DNA of 64,000 bases from Pyrenochaeta sp. MPI-SDFR-AT-0127 (taxonomy: Eukaryota > Ascomycota > Dothideomycetes > Pleosporales > Cucurbitariaceae), in NCBI GenBank assembly GCA_020747015.1, contig JAGTJM010000098.1, forward strand, positions 1-64,000, in the 5' to 3' direction. The notes below the pieces were generated by a model that worked only from the letters and a program-made list of their open reading frames with translations, made no database searches and was not told the origin of the DNA. Position 1 is the stretch's first letter. Each line of letters begins with the position of its first letter. This document shows, piece by piece, positions 10,620 through 22,843 of this stretch. The position numbers and the translations under genes are program-made.

Positions 10620-12520
10620 GCTAATAGGTAGAGAGTAATAGGATATAGGCTAAGGAGATATAGTACTAAAAGTTCTAGTTAGCTAGCTAATTAGAGTAGC
10701 TATTTAAGGTTAGCTAGGTTCTTAATAAAGATATATAGAATCTAGTTAATAAGGATAAAGATATATAGTATATAGTTAAGCTCTCTTTAACCTAGGCTAT
10801 AGCCGCGCTAGAAAAGGCTAATAAAGATATATAGGTAAGGATTAAAGTAGATAATAACTAATATATTTTCTACTAATAGTTAAAAAGAACTAGTTAGGCC
10901 TACTATTTAGATAGGTTAGACTATAGGTAGTTATTAGTACTAATCTAGAAGCCTAGCGGGAATAAGAAAGCGCTAGCTAAGGTATATTAGGTAGTAGAGA
11001 TAGTAATCTAGAAGGCCTAGTAGGTATTATCCCCTAAGGTAGTTAGCTTTCTAGTAATAAACTATATTAACTACTATAAGATAGGAAGTAATACTAATAA
11101 GAAGCCGTTTAATATATACTAGATAGATAAGATAATAGTTAAGTATAGTAGCTATTAGTTATCTATTATCTATTACCTCTAGCGAACCTATAAGCTAGTA
11201 GAAATAGAGCTATAGGCTACTAACGCTAATAGTAGAGAAGAACTAGATAGTAACTAGGAGATAGGAGGCGTTTAAGGAAAGAGGCTATAGTATTAACTTA
11301 CTAGAGGGTAGATAAGATATTTATAGTAGATCTAGTAGATTATAGGTAAGGATAGAGGAGGCTTACGTAAGGCGGTAGGGGAGAGCGAAGAAGAGGAGGA
11401 GGAAGAGGAAGAAGAAGAGGAAGAAGAAGAGGAGCTAGGAGAGGAAGAAGAAGAACTATTAGAATACTATATCCTAGCGCTTTTACTATTATTATTAGAC
11501 TACTAGCTAAAGGATAATAACTATAGAAGTATATTAGTTAGTAGTATAGTAGTATTAGGCGTTAATAGTAACTATAGTTAGAAAAGTCTATTAGTATATA
11601 TAGGTACGCTTTCTACTATTACTACTATAGTAAAGATACTAGTACTATATAGCGCGGCTAAGAAGTAGAAGGAGTACATTAAAGTAATTATAGAGAGGGG
11701 AGGGTTTACTAAAGACGATATAGAGGATATAGCGCTAAGCTACTTTAATCTAGTTAAGGATATAGCTAATAAGTTTATAATACTAACTTAGTACAGCGGT
11801 ACGCCTAGCTCTATAGACTAGGTATTATAACTGCGAATATATAGTATAACGATCTAATTTAATACTAACGTAGATAGGGTAATCTAATAGAGAGGAGATA
11901 TATTACTATATAGCTATATCTAGTTTAGTATACCTAAACTATAGTCTATAATCTATAGGCTAGTAGAGACGGCGCGGATAGAGTTATAAAGGGACTTACT
12001 ACTACTAGATATAGATAAGGATAGATAGCTTATAGATAGAGTAATACTATTACTAGAAGGTCTAATTCGGGTATAAGGTTAGGATAGAAGTTACGGAGTT
12101 TTATATTTAAAATATTTAGAAACTAGCTAGGAATTAACCTATAGATATTCTATAGGCGCTCTACGTTATAGTAGTAGAGATATAGCGGTTAAAAGGTAGA
12201 GGTGTTAGTATTTAGGTTCCTAATTTAGTAAGGCTTACTCGCGAGTAACACTAACCTAATTAAGGTTTTTTTTAGATATATTAAGGAGTAATATCTAGTA
12301 CACTAATAGTTATATAAAATAGGCTATAGATACTAGAACTATACTTTATACTTCTCTTTATACTATATAAATATCCTAGTCTACGCGTAGGTATAGCTAA
12401 TAGGAGGTATAGTATTAGTAGTATATAAGTAGAGACGCTAGCTAGATTAGGGTTATTTTAGAATCCTATCTTTAAGCCCTCTATAGGACTCGTAAGAGAG
12501 GTATCGCTATAGGAAAACGT
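10620..12520 (+). pseudogene. fossil of an OrsD (DUF3505)/telomere-linked-helicase-like protein
   Basis: A plus-strand reading, allowing for TAG/TAA from CAG/TGG/CAA, gives a coiled-coil-like, Lys/Gln-rich part (about 10690-10860). Next come NTNKKPFNIY and IVKYSSYQLSIICYL, then an acidic run encoded by a GAA/GAG tract at 11385-11460. After that I read LLEYYILALLLLLLDY, DNNYRSILVSSIVVLGVN, PSSIDWVL*LRIYSITI and ETARIEL*RDLLLLDIDKD. The order resembles the large fungal proteins with an OrsD-type region that also occur fused to RecQ-like, telomere-linked helicases. I assign this from remembered family patterns only. It is non-functional, and its ends are approximate. Confidence 0.45.
11385..11460 (+). 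repeat. GAA/GAG microsatellite coding for an acidic run
   Basis: Nearly uninterrupted GAA and GAG triplets in the frame of the fossil ORF. It lacks CpA on either strand, which may be why RIP has left it intact. Confidence 0.7.
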
Positions 12521-15290
12521 GCCTAAGAGATATTATAATGCCCTTCTATGCGCGTAACGACTAAGATAGTAATAAGTATAAAAAGTCGTAGAATATTAGA
12601 GATAAAAGGTATAATAAAGTAATGTAATATATAATATAATAGGTTGTGTAGCTTTATAATATAAGCTACGTTATAAAGTAATTCTATAGTTAGATATAGA
12701 GGGCTTAGGAGTTCTTATAATTATTATTCCTATATTATACCTAGTAGCCATTCCTCTAAAAAGGCTAGCGGTAGGCTAAGGAAATATTATACTCCTATAG
12801 TAGTAGTAGAAGCTAAGAAGGAGAGTAATCGACAACGATATTAGCGTACACGCTAGTATACGAGTCCGATAGACTTTATAGTATATAAGCCTCCGCTTCT
12901 AGTTAATATACCTATAGAAACCCTACTAGAGCTTAGTCTTAGGGCTAGTACTAATATCGCTATTCCTTAAGAATATAATAGCTAACGAAGTGATATACTA
13001 TCTTACACGTAAGTAGAATATAAATAACTATCCCTCTTCCTAACTAGTAAGGAAGAAGGGCTAATCGCTATATAAATTAAGTAAGTATAGGCTAAAGAGC
13101 TAGAGTCTAATATTAAGTAAGATAAATATAAGGCTACTATCTTATACTAACTTAATAAGATAGATATAAAGACTGCGAATATTCTAATAGAAATATAGTA
13201 TAGCGAGAGTAGAGGCTAATTAGATACTAAGAGGGGTATATATAGTTTAGGAGCGTCGCTAAGTCTAGAGATAGAAAATTTAGGCAACTAGTCTAAAGGT
13301 TAATAGGATAATAATAAACTAGGACTTACTTATACTAGGCTAGTAGGTAAAGATATAGTAGAGTATAGAACTAGCGTATATAACTCGTATTATTTAGATC
13401 TATTCCTAGGCGCTTACTACTTTAGTAAGGCTAGAAGGTAGGTACCTAAGTAGTATAGCCCGCCTACTTTATCGTAGTTAATGCGGGGAGATAGTAGGTA
13501 GAGTACTCTATTCCTAGTATAGAAGAATACTCTTCTCTCTTAGATAAGACCTCCGCTAGGGAGCCTATCTACTAATAGTAATCTATTTTAGCTAGTCGCC
13601 TAAAGATCTCCTAGCGTTACTATATATTTACCCTTATATCTATCTATAATTACTTTATATTTAAATTTCGCCCTATCTACGGCTACTACTATAACCTCTA
13701 AGTAGGCTATAACTATAACTCCTACTATATCTCTAGAACTATTAGAATAGACCGCCGTTAAGCTTATAAAGTAGCTTAGGCGTTTCTATAGTTATATATA
13801 TAAGTAGTATAATAAGGTAGACTAGTTATATTAATAGTATTACTAATATCCTAATATATATTCCGTATACTCTTCTCTTAGGTAGCTTACTACTTATATC
13901 CGCGGAGACTATAATAGGGTAACACCCCTCCTAGACGTTCTTAGTAGCTCTAAGTTAATAAAGCTAGTAGACGTATATAGCGTTAACTACTAAGGCGCCT
14001 TTAAAGGTATAATTATAGTAGCTATAGCTAAGGAGGCGTAAAGTAGTAATAGTAACCTACCTCTAAACTTATACCTATTATAATACTACTTAAAAAGTAC
14101 TAAGAATTACGCCGCTAGGACGACTTTTAATATTAATAGTATCTACTACTTCCCTAGTAGCCTAGGCGTTACTTAATAGGGAATTAACTAGTTTACTAGG
14201 CCTTACCCCTTCCTAAACTTTAACGTAGATATATATTTTAGCTTAAAAGTTTCTAGCTATACCTAACGTAGAGACTTAGTTAAGAAGTATATTCTACTCT
14301 ATAAGATTCCCTATTACTACTTTAGCTTAGTAATTAGTATAGAATCGCTTTTTATTTATATTTTCTTCCCTACCCTCTACGTAGAAAGCTAATATAAGTA
14401 TACTACCTACCTTAGTAACTAAGATTAGTAGCTCTAGTATAATATAATCCTTAGCCCTACTCTAAAGAAGATAATTAGATGTATAAATATCCTATAGTAT
14501 TATCCTGCTTCTGCGTATATCGTTAGCCTAGACTTAACTACGCTATCTACTAAGAGTTTTACCTAGAAAGACTCTACTTAGGAGTAGCTTCTAACGTACG
14601 CGCTATAGCTATAGTATCTTAACCTACTCTAGAACTATATCCTTAAGGCTATCGTAATTAATCCTAGCTTTAGTTAATTTAGAGGCGCTGCTCTATTCCT
14701 AAATATAAAGAATACTAAGCTAGTATATATAGACGCTAGTCTAAGCTTAGTATACGGGCGTTAGGAGTAGTACTAGTCTAAGGTTACTAATCTATAGTTC
14801 TATAGTAAGGACTATACCTTTATAGACTTTAAGAAATAAGTTACCTTAAGGGATAGCGCTCTCCTATATAACCTAATCCCTAAAGACTATAAGGCTAAGG
14901 TATACTTATAGAGGAAGTATTACCTTAGAGCCTACGCTTAGACTTAAGAAATAGTTAACGCGAATAGGAGCTAGATAAAATATAGTCCTAGGTATACTAT
15001 ATATCCTTAGGCTATAATATAAGATATAATAGGCTAAACGCTATTTACTATACTATATAGGAAGGAGAGTATAGATAGTCTAATATACTCTTAGTTCTAT
15101 AGGCTAATTAAGACGCTATTTAATATATCTAAGATATACGTATTTAATAATAAGTCTCTTAAGAATCTTACGCTAGATCCTAGGTATATCTAGTCTCTCT
15201 AGTAAGAAGGTAGAGGTATCTTATTCTCTAAGGCTGTCTGCGAGTTTATATATCTTTATAGTAAAAAGCGGGCTTATATAAATCTTACTA
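12521..15290. other. RIP-type decayed DNA, possibly the downstream part of the same fossil gene
   Basis: Protein-like fragments occur on the plus strand near 14150-15200, for example a hydrophobic stretch followed by KIPYYYFSLV. I could not assign a family. No intact ORF. Confidence 0.4.
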
Positions 15291-15295
15291 ATAAT

Positions 15296-15593
15296 TATAA
15301 CGATATAGGTACTAGAGGGTTCCGAAACGGATCTAAGTATAACTCAAAGGCATATAGGAGTGCGTGCTGCGGTAGATAACTAAGAACACCTCTATTCCTA
15401 TAGGTCTGATATAGAAGGACAAGAAGAACTTATCCTACTATCTACTGCTAAAGAGCTATACTTATGTATAGAGAAATAGGGGTAACGGGGCCTAATCGGG
15501 ACGATATCGGAGGTAGGTCTGATATCCTCTAAATAAACCTCCCTTCTTATAGGAACGCGTGTGCGTCTCTATTTCTATATAACGTTTATTATA
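15296..15593 (-). repeat. LTR of the RIP-mutated Gypsy copy (3' LTR in element sense)
   Basis: Aligns base for base with 36781-37078, with transitions only; TG...CA ends have become TA...TA. Confidence 0.9.
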
Positions 15594-15915
15594 TTACCCC
15601 CCTCCTTAGGAGAGATAGTCCCTATCTCTTAGGGAGCTAGAAGGGTAATATATAGTACTCTCAGATGTCTTTCTTAATAGATTTTGAGTCCGTTCTAAAT
15701 TAGATCCGAATTAGGGCTAACCTTAATTCTGCGCTTACCTTAGGTCCAAGTCGCCTTTACCTTAAGTTAGCCGTTTACTCGTTAGTATAATTAAAATAAT
15801 CCTACTTACTGCAGCTACTTTCTCCTCCTTACACACCACTTCCTATTATAAGAGCCTACGCCTAAATCCTATCTAATACTGTTTCTCAGCTAACTATTAC
15901 TTAGCTATACTTACG

Positions 15916-16577
15916 ATACCTATTCCTATACCCCCTAGGGCTCTACCTACGGCCTATAGGGTTATTTATATACGCGCCGTAAGGGCTTTAGCCCGTAGTA
16001 AAAATATCGAGTTTAGATTCCCCTTAGAGGGATCTAAGAAGTGTATATATTATACATAGGGTAACGAGGTTTACCGCCCGGTTCCCCTATATACAGGTTA
16101 GGAGTACGAGGAGCTAGAGGCTGCCCTCAATCGCAGGTCTACTACCGAGGAGCGGATAGAGTTTAAGGAGTTGGGGGAGGAGGAGGAGGAGGAGGAGCTG
16201 GAGGATATAACGGCTGCTGTAGTTTCGGCGGCGTTACAGCTTAGGACTATAGTGTAGGTGGCGACTACGTAGGTTAAAAGCCTAACCACTATTAAGCTAC
16301 TACATATTACTCACCTTCGCCAGGAGGAGCAGGCGGAGGAGATTCGGGCCATAGGGGCCAAACTAGCTAAGTTAACTAGTGTGGTTACTTAGTTAGTCAC
16401 GGTAATAGGCGCGGTAGTGGGCACTTTAGTACCTCCTCCCCTAGGTCCAGCTGCGCGTAGACGGGGTTAGAAGCCTCGCAGAAGGAATACAGGGGCAACG
16501 CCGTTATTAGTTACTAGAGAGTTAGAAGGGGAGGCTTAGGCTACTCTATTAGAGAGTAAGTTAGAGACTAACCTTTA
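15916..16577 (+). pseudogene. RIP-broken copy of the Gypsy antisense ORF
   Basis: Matches the antisense ORF region at 37401-38059. Several TAG codons replace CAG or TGG. The base spacing around the presumed frameshift point (CGCGCCGTAAGGG) is the same as in the intact copy, so that feature predates the two insertions. Confidence 0.7.
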
Positions 16578-16653
16578 ATAGGAACGTCGGGATCCGAAAG
16601 GACTCTAAGATAGGTTCTTATTATAGTAGTTATACTAGGCTTTACAGGGAGCT

Positions 16654-19600
16654 TCTATAGTATAATACTACTTATCTTTCTAAACTTAGTTTAATTATCT
16701 ATAAGTGTTATAAGATCCTTAATACTCTTCTCCTAAGTAGTAATCTATTTATATAGACTCCTTAGAGGTCCTAGCTAATTTAGATACTTATTATAGAAGT
16801 CCTGAAGCTTATAAGGTGCGCCTATAAAGTTTAAGGCGTTGTACTAAACTAGGTCTAGGTTATATCCAACCTACTTTACTTTATACTTTAGCTTTAAGCG
16901 ATAGAGCTTACTCGCTAGGATTTCCTCTACCTCCTATTCCTCGACGCCTTATATAGGCGTACTAGGCAGTTTTAGAGCCTCTTACCCTAGGAGGGGGTTA
17001 GAGGGATCTTTATAGAGGATATCTAGTGCGAAGACGTCGTAGATCTTTAAGCCGTAAGGTAGTTTTAGCCTATAGGAGTAGCCTACTTATTTAAGCACTT
17101 TAAAGGGACCCTCCTATTATTTAGATAGTTTTTGGCTAGGGTAGTTAGCCGTAAGGTTCTTTATTAATAGGTAAACCTTATTACTAATAACCTAGTTAAT
17201 AGGCTTACGGTGACGATCTACGACAGATCTTATTCGGTCCTAAGCCTTCTCTATATTCTTTTTCGCCTTCTACTACGCGTCGTGTATATAGGTAGTAAGG
17301 GCGAGAGCCTCCTTATTATTTAGTATCTTAGAAAAGGTTAACTTTGTAGGTTAGGCCCAGTCCTAACTCTAGCGTGGTTCGGAGCTGAATAGGACTTAGT
17401 ACGGTATTATTTTAAGCGTATTATATAGTAGCGTGACTAGGGTAGCCGATGGGTAGGGGTTGGGTTACCCCGCGGGTTACCTCTTATTTTAGCTATAACT
17501 TTCCTAAATTATAACGTAATTTAATAACTTTTAGCTTATTTTATAGATCTAATCTATATCTATAACTTTTATATATAAAATTTCTTTTTAAAAAAATAAT
17601 TACGTAAGTTATTAAGGTTTTAAAGCGTAGGTACTAGTGGCCTAATTAAGTAGGTATCGAAAAATGGGTATTGAAATAACTGACGTAATAAAAGATATAT
17701 TACATAATTAAAATTCTAGATTTATAGATCTAGCTAATAGCTATAAAATAAACTAAAATTTACCTAATTTAGACTAGTATTGATAGAGGAATAAATAAAA
17801 GAAAGATTAGGGGGTATACCTACCCAACCAGCCTAAGCGTGACTTAAGCTCGATTAATTATAGGTAATAGTTCGCTCTAATTATCCTAATAATAGGATAT
17901 AAAGGGCCTTAGCCTTTAATCTAAGTATTTATTCATAATCTCTATTTACCTATTAGTTTATTTATAATAGGCCGTAGATAGTTTTACCTTAACGCCTATA
18001 ATCTAATAGAATTCGGACTAGAATCGGGATATAAACTAGGGACTGCGATCGGATACTATACTTTTAGGCGTATGCCTGAAACGATAGATCCATTGGATAA
18101 ACAGGGCGGCTATACCTTAGGCGTCGATAGTCTTATAGCAAGGGATAGTGGTAGCCTATTTAGATAAGCGGTCGATAATAACTATTACCTAATCGTATCT
18201 AGAGTAGTCTTGGGGGAACTCCTTAAAGTCGATATATAGATGTTATATAGGTCTATTAGGGGTAGGAAGCGGCTGCAGGTAACTAGAGAGTTAGTTCTAT
18301 CTTAGATAGCCTCGTTAGCAAGGGACGCAGTTCCTTACGTAGCGTTCACAGGTAGCTCCTATACCTTTCTAGTAATAACGGCGAGATAGGAGCTAATACG
18401 TCTTAGAGGCACTAGGGTAGGCGGAGGAGATCTAGTTATAGACCTCCCTAATAAGACGGGTGTAAAGTGAGGAGTCGATAGGTATATAAAGTCGATCTCT
18501 ATAGAGTAGGAGTCTGTTCTCTATTCGATATTACTTTAGTAGGGTTTTTTATTCTTCTATAAAGGAATTCTGATTTTCTTAGAGGAGAGCCTTAATTAGC
18601 TCTAGGGAGTCTAAGTTTATAATATCCTAGAGAGGAGCGATTGCTAAAATAGTTAACTCTTATAGAGGATAGTCCTTTAAGTAGTTTACTACTAGGTTAG
18701 AGTTAATATAGGTGTATAATCTCTTAGGACCTAGTAAAATATATAAGCGGTTATCCTTCTATACTACTTTAATACTATTAACCTCCTATTCGCGTTAACT
18801 TAGGATATCTACCCTAGTATTACTTACGCCTAGCGTATATTCAATTCGGAAGTTAAACGGTACTATAACCTCTACCTAACGGGCTTATTATATATTTAGT
18901 ACTTTAGTAGTTATAAAGTATTTAAGGGACTAGTAATCTAAGTACACTTGGATTTAGTATTAAACTATAGAGAGTTTAGGCCTCCATTTCGCGAATGCGT
19001 ATATAATCGCAAAGAGTTCTTTATTATAGATTTCCTAGTTTAGTTTAGATCTAGATAGGGTATAACTATAGAAGGTAATAGGATACTACTTTTCGTTAGG
19101 GTACCTTTAGGATAGAACTCCTGCGATTACGCCGTTAGATACGTCTATTTCTATCTTCGTTTCGTATTTAGCGTTAAAATAGGCTAGGGTTGGAATTACT
19201 AGAAGAGCGGCTTTAATTTTATTAAATACTCGCTGATAGTTAGGGGACTATACGAAGGGATTCGCTAGGCTCTAAAGAGTAATTATTAGCTTTATAATAC
19301 GTGAGAAGTCTTTAATAAATTACCTATAGAATCTAGTAAACCCTAGGAACGACTTTATACCCGTAATCGTAGTGGGTTTAGCCTAGTTTTAGAGGACTTC
19401 GACTTTGATAGGATCTACCTTAATTCCCTTATTCGTTAAGATATATCCTAAATATCTAGTATAAGTTATATAAAATTCGCTCTTCTTAATATCTACCTAA
19501 AGATTAGCTATCTAAAGTCGCTCCAGAACCTTACGAACGTATTCCTAATAAGTTAGGGCATCTTTAGAGTAGATTAGGATATCGTCTAGGTAGGCTACGT

Positions 19601-20943
19601 AGAAATTATCTAGATAGTTAATTAAAACGTCGTTTATATATCTTTAATAGGTGGCGGGCCTATTATAGAGTCTAAAGAGTAAGACCTTATATTTATAGCT
19701 ACTATAACGGGTCGAAAGGACGTGTACTCTTTAGATTTGGGATCTATCCTAATCTTATTAAAGGCGGCACGGATATTAAACTTAGTGAAGATTTAGCCTT
19801 AGATAGTCTTAATAATAACTCGTCTATATAGGGTATTAGATAGGTATCTTTGCGCGTAAGGTTATTTAACTTTCGATAGTCTACGCAGATACGTAATCCT
19901 CCTCCTAGTTTCTTAATAGCGAGAATTAGAGAAGTAAAGGGGCTCTAACTTACTTTAATAAAACCCTTCTAAAGGTACTTAAGTATATAGGCCTTAATAG
20001 CCTCTAGCTCTACTTAATTCTACTTATATAATAGGGGATACGTGTTTAGTAAAGGTTCCTTAAGTATAATCTTATAGTTATAAGAGTAAGAAGGGGGTAT
20101 CTTATTAGCGTCTACCTTATTAAACACGTCCTAATATAGATAGTAACAGGAGGGTAGTTAGTCCTTAATTAGCTGCGCGTTCTCTAGCTTATCCTTATAA
20201 TCTTGGAGTAATCGATTAATTTCGTACAGGCTTATAGTAAAAAACTTATTCTCTAGCTTTTTAAGATTGAAATAGAAAGCGTTAGCTAAAATTAGGGCGA
20301 CTTAAAAGGTAAGCGGGGTAACAGGGGGCTTTTAGATAGGGGACTGCTTAGGCTTTAGCAGGATAGTATAGCGCCTTAGAGTAGGTAGCTTAAGTATACC
20401 TCGAATCTAGTAAAGCGAGTATAGGCTATTATTCTCCTAATACTCCTCCTTATCCTATAAGGTATCTCGTTATTATATATCTAGCTTAACTTACCCCGCT
20501 AGAGCGGTTAGGTAGAGCCGTATAGGGATAGGGGGCGAGGGGTTATAAGAGACTAGATATTATAGAGGCTATACTATCTATAAGCGATCTATATCGAGTA
20601 TAATCCTAAAGCGTCTTAGCTAATAAAGGCCGATAATATAATCCTAAGCGCCTAGGTTAAGGATAATAAAGGGGTAATTAAGAATCTTGCGTCTATTAAT
20701 CTTTAAATGCAGGTAAATGTAGTAAGTAACGCTAGAAGATATCTAATCCTTAAAGCCTCGAACTATAACCTAGTAGGGTAGCTTTTAGATAGGTTATCGA
20801 AGTGCTATAGAAATAGAAGAAGTAATCTTAGAATTAAGAAATAAGTAACCTTAGGCTCCCGTATCTACTAGGGAACGGAGCTGTACCCTAAGGTTATTAT
20901 GATATAGAATAGACGAAATAAGGAAATAAGAGCTATAGAATAA
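16654..20943 (-). pseudogene. RIP-broken pol, interrupted by a MITE
   Basis: Corresponds to pol 38136-42020 of the intact element (offset 21482-21485 bases before the MITE, 21077 after it). Numerous stops arise by transition. The frame is also split by the MITE at 17438-17835. Non-functional. Confidence 0.88.
17438..17835 (+). mobile_element. hAT-like MITE, copy 3, inside the old Gypsy
   Basis: 398 bp with the 8-bp duplication AGCGTGAC at 17430-17437 and 17836-17843. The intact Gypsy carries the single, empty site AGCGTGACTTGAG at 38911-38923, which proves the insertion boundaries. This copy has more C-to-T/G-to-A changes than the other three, so it was probably already present when the Gypsy copy was mutated. 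Confidence 0.93.
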
Positions 20944-20978
20944 ACGAGAGAGATTAAGACTAGATAAGTTATATTAGT

Positions 20979-22253
20979 TTAGGCCTAGGAAGGATTATCC
21001 TCCTAGGCGGCGTTATTTCCTAACTAAATTAGATCTGTGTCGTAACTTTCTATAGCGTCCTTAAATTCTTCTTCCTCTAGTATAATCTAGTAAACCCGTA
21101 GTTTAGGACATTTATTAGTATAGTACCTAGGGTTACTATAATTATAGTAGTTGCCTAGGGTCCTTTCTCTATCTAGTGTAGGTATCTTTAAGGCCGGGCG
21201 ATATACAGTAGGCTTAAAAGACTGCGTAGCACTTAATAAGGGGGCTATATAGGTTATCTTCTAGATAGGGTCCGTAATAGGTTATTACATAGTCTAAGCA
21301 CTATTTCGAGGAATATTAGTAGGAGAGCTTACGACTGGATAGTTCTTCTACTCTATATTATATACTATTAGGTGCTCTACTATTTATTCAAAGGAGTTAT
21401 TCTAGAGGCGCTTAAATCCTAGGTTAGGTACTCGAAGGCCGGGGATAATCTTGATCTATAGGTAGTAAAACCACTCTAACTTAGGTACGTGTCCTTTTAT
21501 AGCCGCGCTTAGAAAACGTACCTTAAAGAGAGTAAAAGTTTCCTCTTTCCCTTATTATAATCGGTCGAATAGTGCTCTATCCTCTGCTATCTCATTTCTA
21601 GTAATAAAATAGGATTTTAGAAGATTAATTATCTATTCAGCGATCTGGAAGCCGTCTACAGGGGAGTCGGCTAGGTATTAGGGCTCTAGGTATTCTCTTG
21701 CTAACTCTATAGTATACCCCTATACTAAGGCTATACGTGTGCGCTCCATCTAATAGTAATCTAAGTTAATCTTAAGTTAGTCTTATATTAAAGCTTACTA
21801 TTATCTAAAGCTAGGGTTCTTTCCGTCGCTAAGATCGCTAATAGGAGGCGTCTTTTCTAACCTTATTATTCTACCTATAAGTTCTAGGGGAAGCGTTACT
21901 AAAGGAGAGCGGATCTCTTATAGGTTCGTGGTTAGGGGTGTTTTAGTAGTAGGTAGGGGCTAATTAGGCTTAAAGGAGCTGGAGATAGGCTAAGCGCTAA
22001 GTCTATTTAATTCGGCACGAACTCGATCCAGTTTATACTGTAACTTAGCAATCCTCGCGTTAGGTCTAATTATGTTCTGATTCTCTACTATTATTAATTA
22101 TGCGTTAGACTCTATTTCCTATTTAGAGTAACCCTCTATTTACTTATTAGCCTTAGGCTGCGCGATAATTTTTGACTAGGCGGCCTACTACCGCGTTAAT
22201 CTTAATAAGGACGATGCTCCTGTTTAAGCTGATCCTTATTTAGGGGGAGATAT
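20979..22253 (-). pseudogene. RIP-broken gag
   Basis: Colinear with gag 42056-43330 of the intact copy. The zinc-knuckle region and the frameshift site are recognisable but mutated: the slippery GGGAAAC reads as GGAAATA. Confidence 0.85.
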
Positions 22254-22540
22254 TAGCTTAGGCTCTAATTCCCCTAGGTTATTAGTAGTCTCTAAGTTTC
22301 TACTCTAGCGCTCTACGCGACTTTCCTAAAGTTAATCCTTACGTAGTAGTGTAGGAAGTTCTAAACCTATAGGCTTTAGTTATTAGGAGATTAAGGGGAT
22401 CCTAACTTTAGAATAATAGACTTTAATCGTAAACGGATCCAAATTAGATCGTATTAACGTAGGGGTTTAGACGTAATCTTTTTAAATAAAGTGATATTAT
22501 TAAGAAGCTATCACTAGTGGGGGCGAAGTTCTTCTTATAA

Positions 22541-22838
22541 TATAACGATATAGGTGCTAGAGGGTTCTAAAACGGATCTGAGTGCAACTTAAAGGTATAT
22601 AGGAGTGCGTGCTGCGGTAGATAACTAAGAACACCTCTATTCCTATAGGTCTGATACGGAAGGACAAGAAGAACTTGTCCTGCTATCTACTGCTAAAGAG
22701 CTATACTTATATATGGAGAAATAGGGGTAACGGGGCCTAATCGGGACGATATCGGAGGTAGGTCCGATATCCTCCAAATAAACCTCCCTTCTTATAGGAA
22801 CGCGTGTGCGTCTCTATTTCTATATAACGTTCGTTACA
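22541..22838 (-). repeat. LTR of the RIP-mutated Gypsy copy (5' LTR in element sense)
   Basis: 298 bp matching 43618-43915. It is less mutated than its partner at 15296 and keeps the terminal CGTTACA. Confidence 0.9.
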
Positions 22839-22843
22839 ATAAT

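Larger units (their letters stand above)
15296..22838 (-). mobile_element. full-length RIP-destroyed Ty3/Gypsy chromovirus copy
   Basis: This is colinear over its whole length with the intact element at 36781-43915; differences are overwhelmingly C to T and G to A. LTRs are 15296-15593 and 22541-22838 (298 bp each), with target duplication ATAAT at 15291-15295 and 22839-22843. Its length of 7543 bp equals 7135 plus the 406 bp of an inserted MITE and its duplication, plus a 2-bp net indel. Part of that is one extra GAG triplet in the acidic tract near 16180. Gag, pol and the antisense ORF are all destroyed by stops. Confidence 0.93.

Noticed and set aside
16098..16289. 63-codon minus-strand frame with a poly-Ser run
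   Set aside because: It is the complement of the GAG/GAA tract of the antisense ORF copy. The same shadow occurs at 37390-37758.
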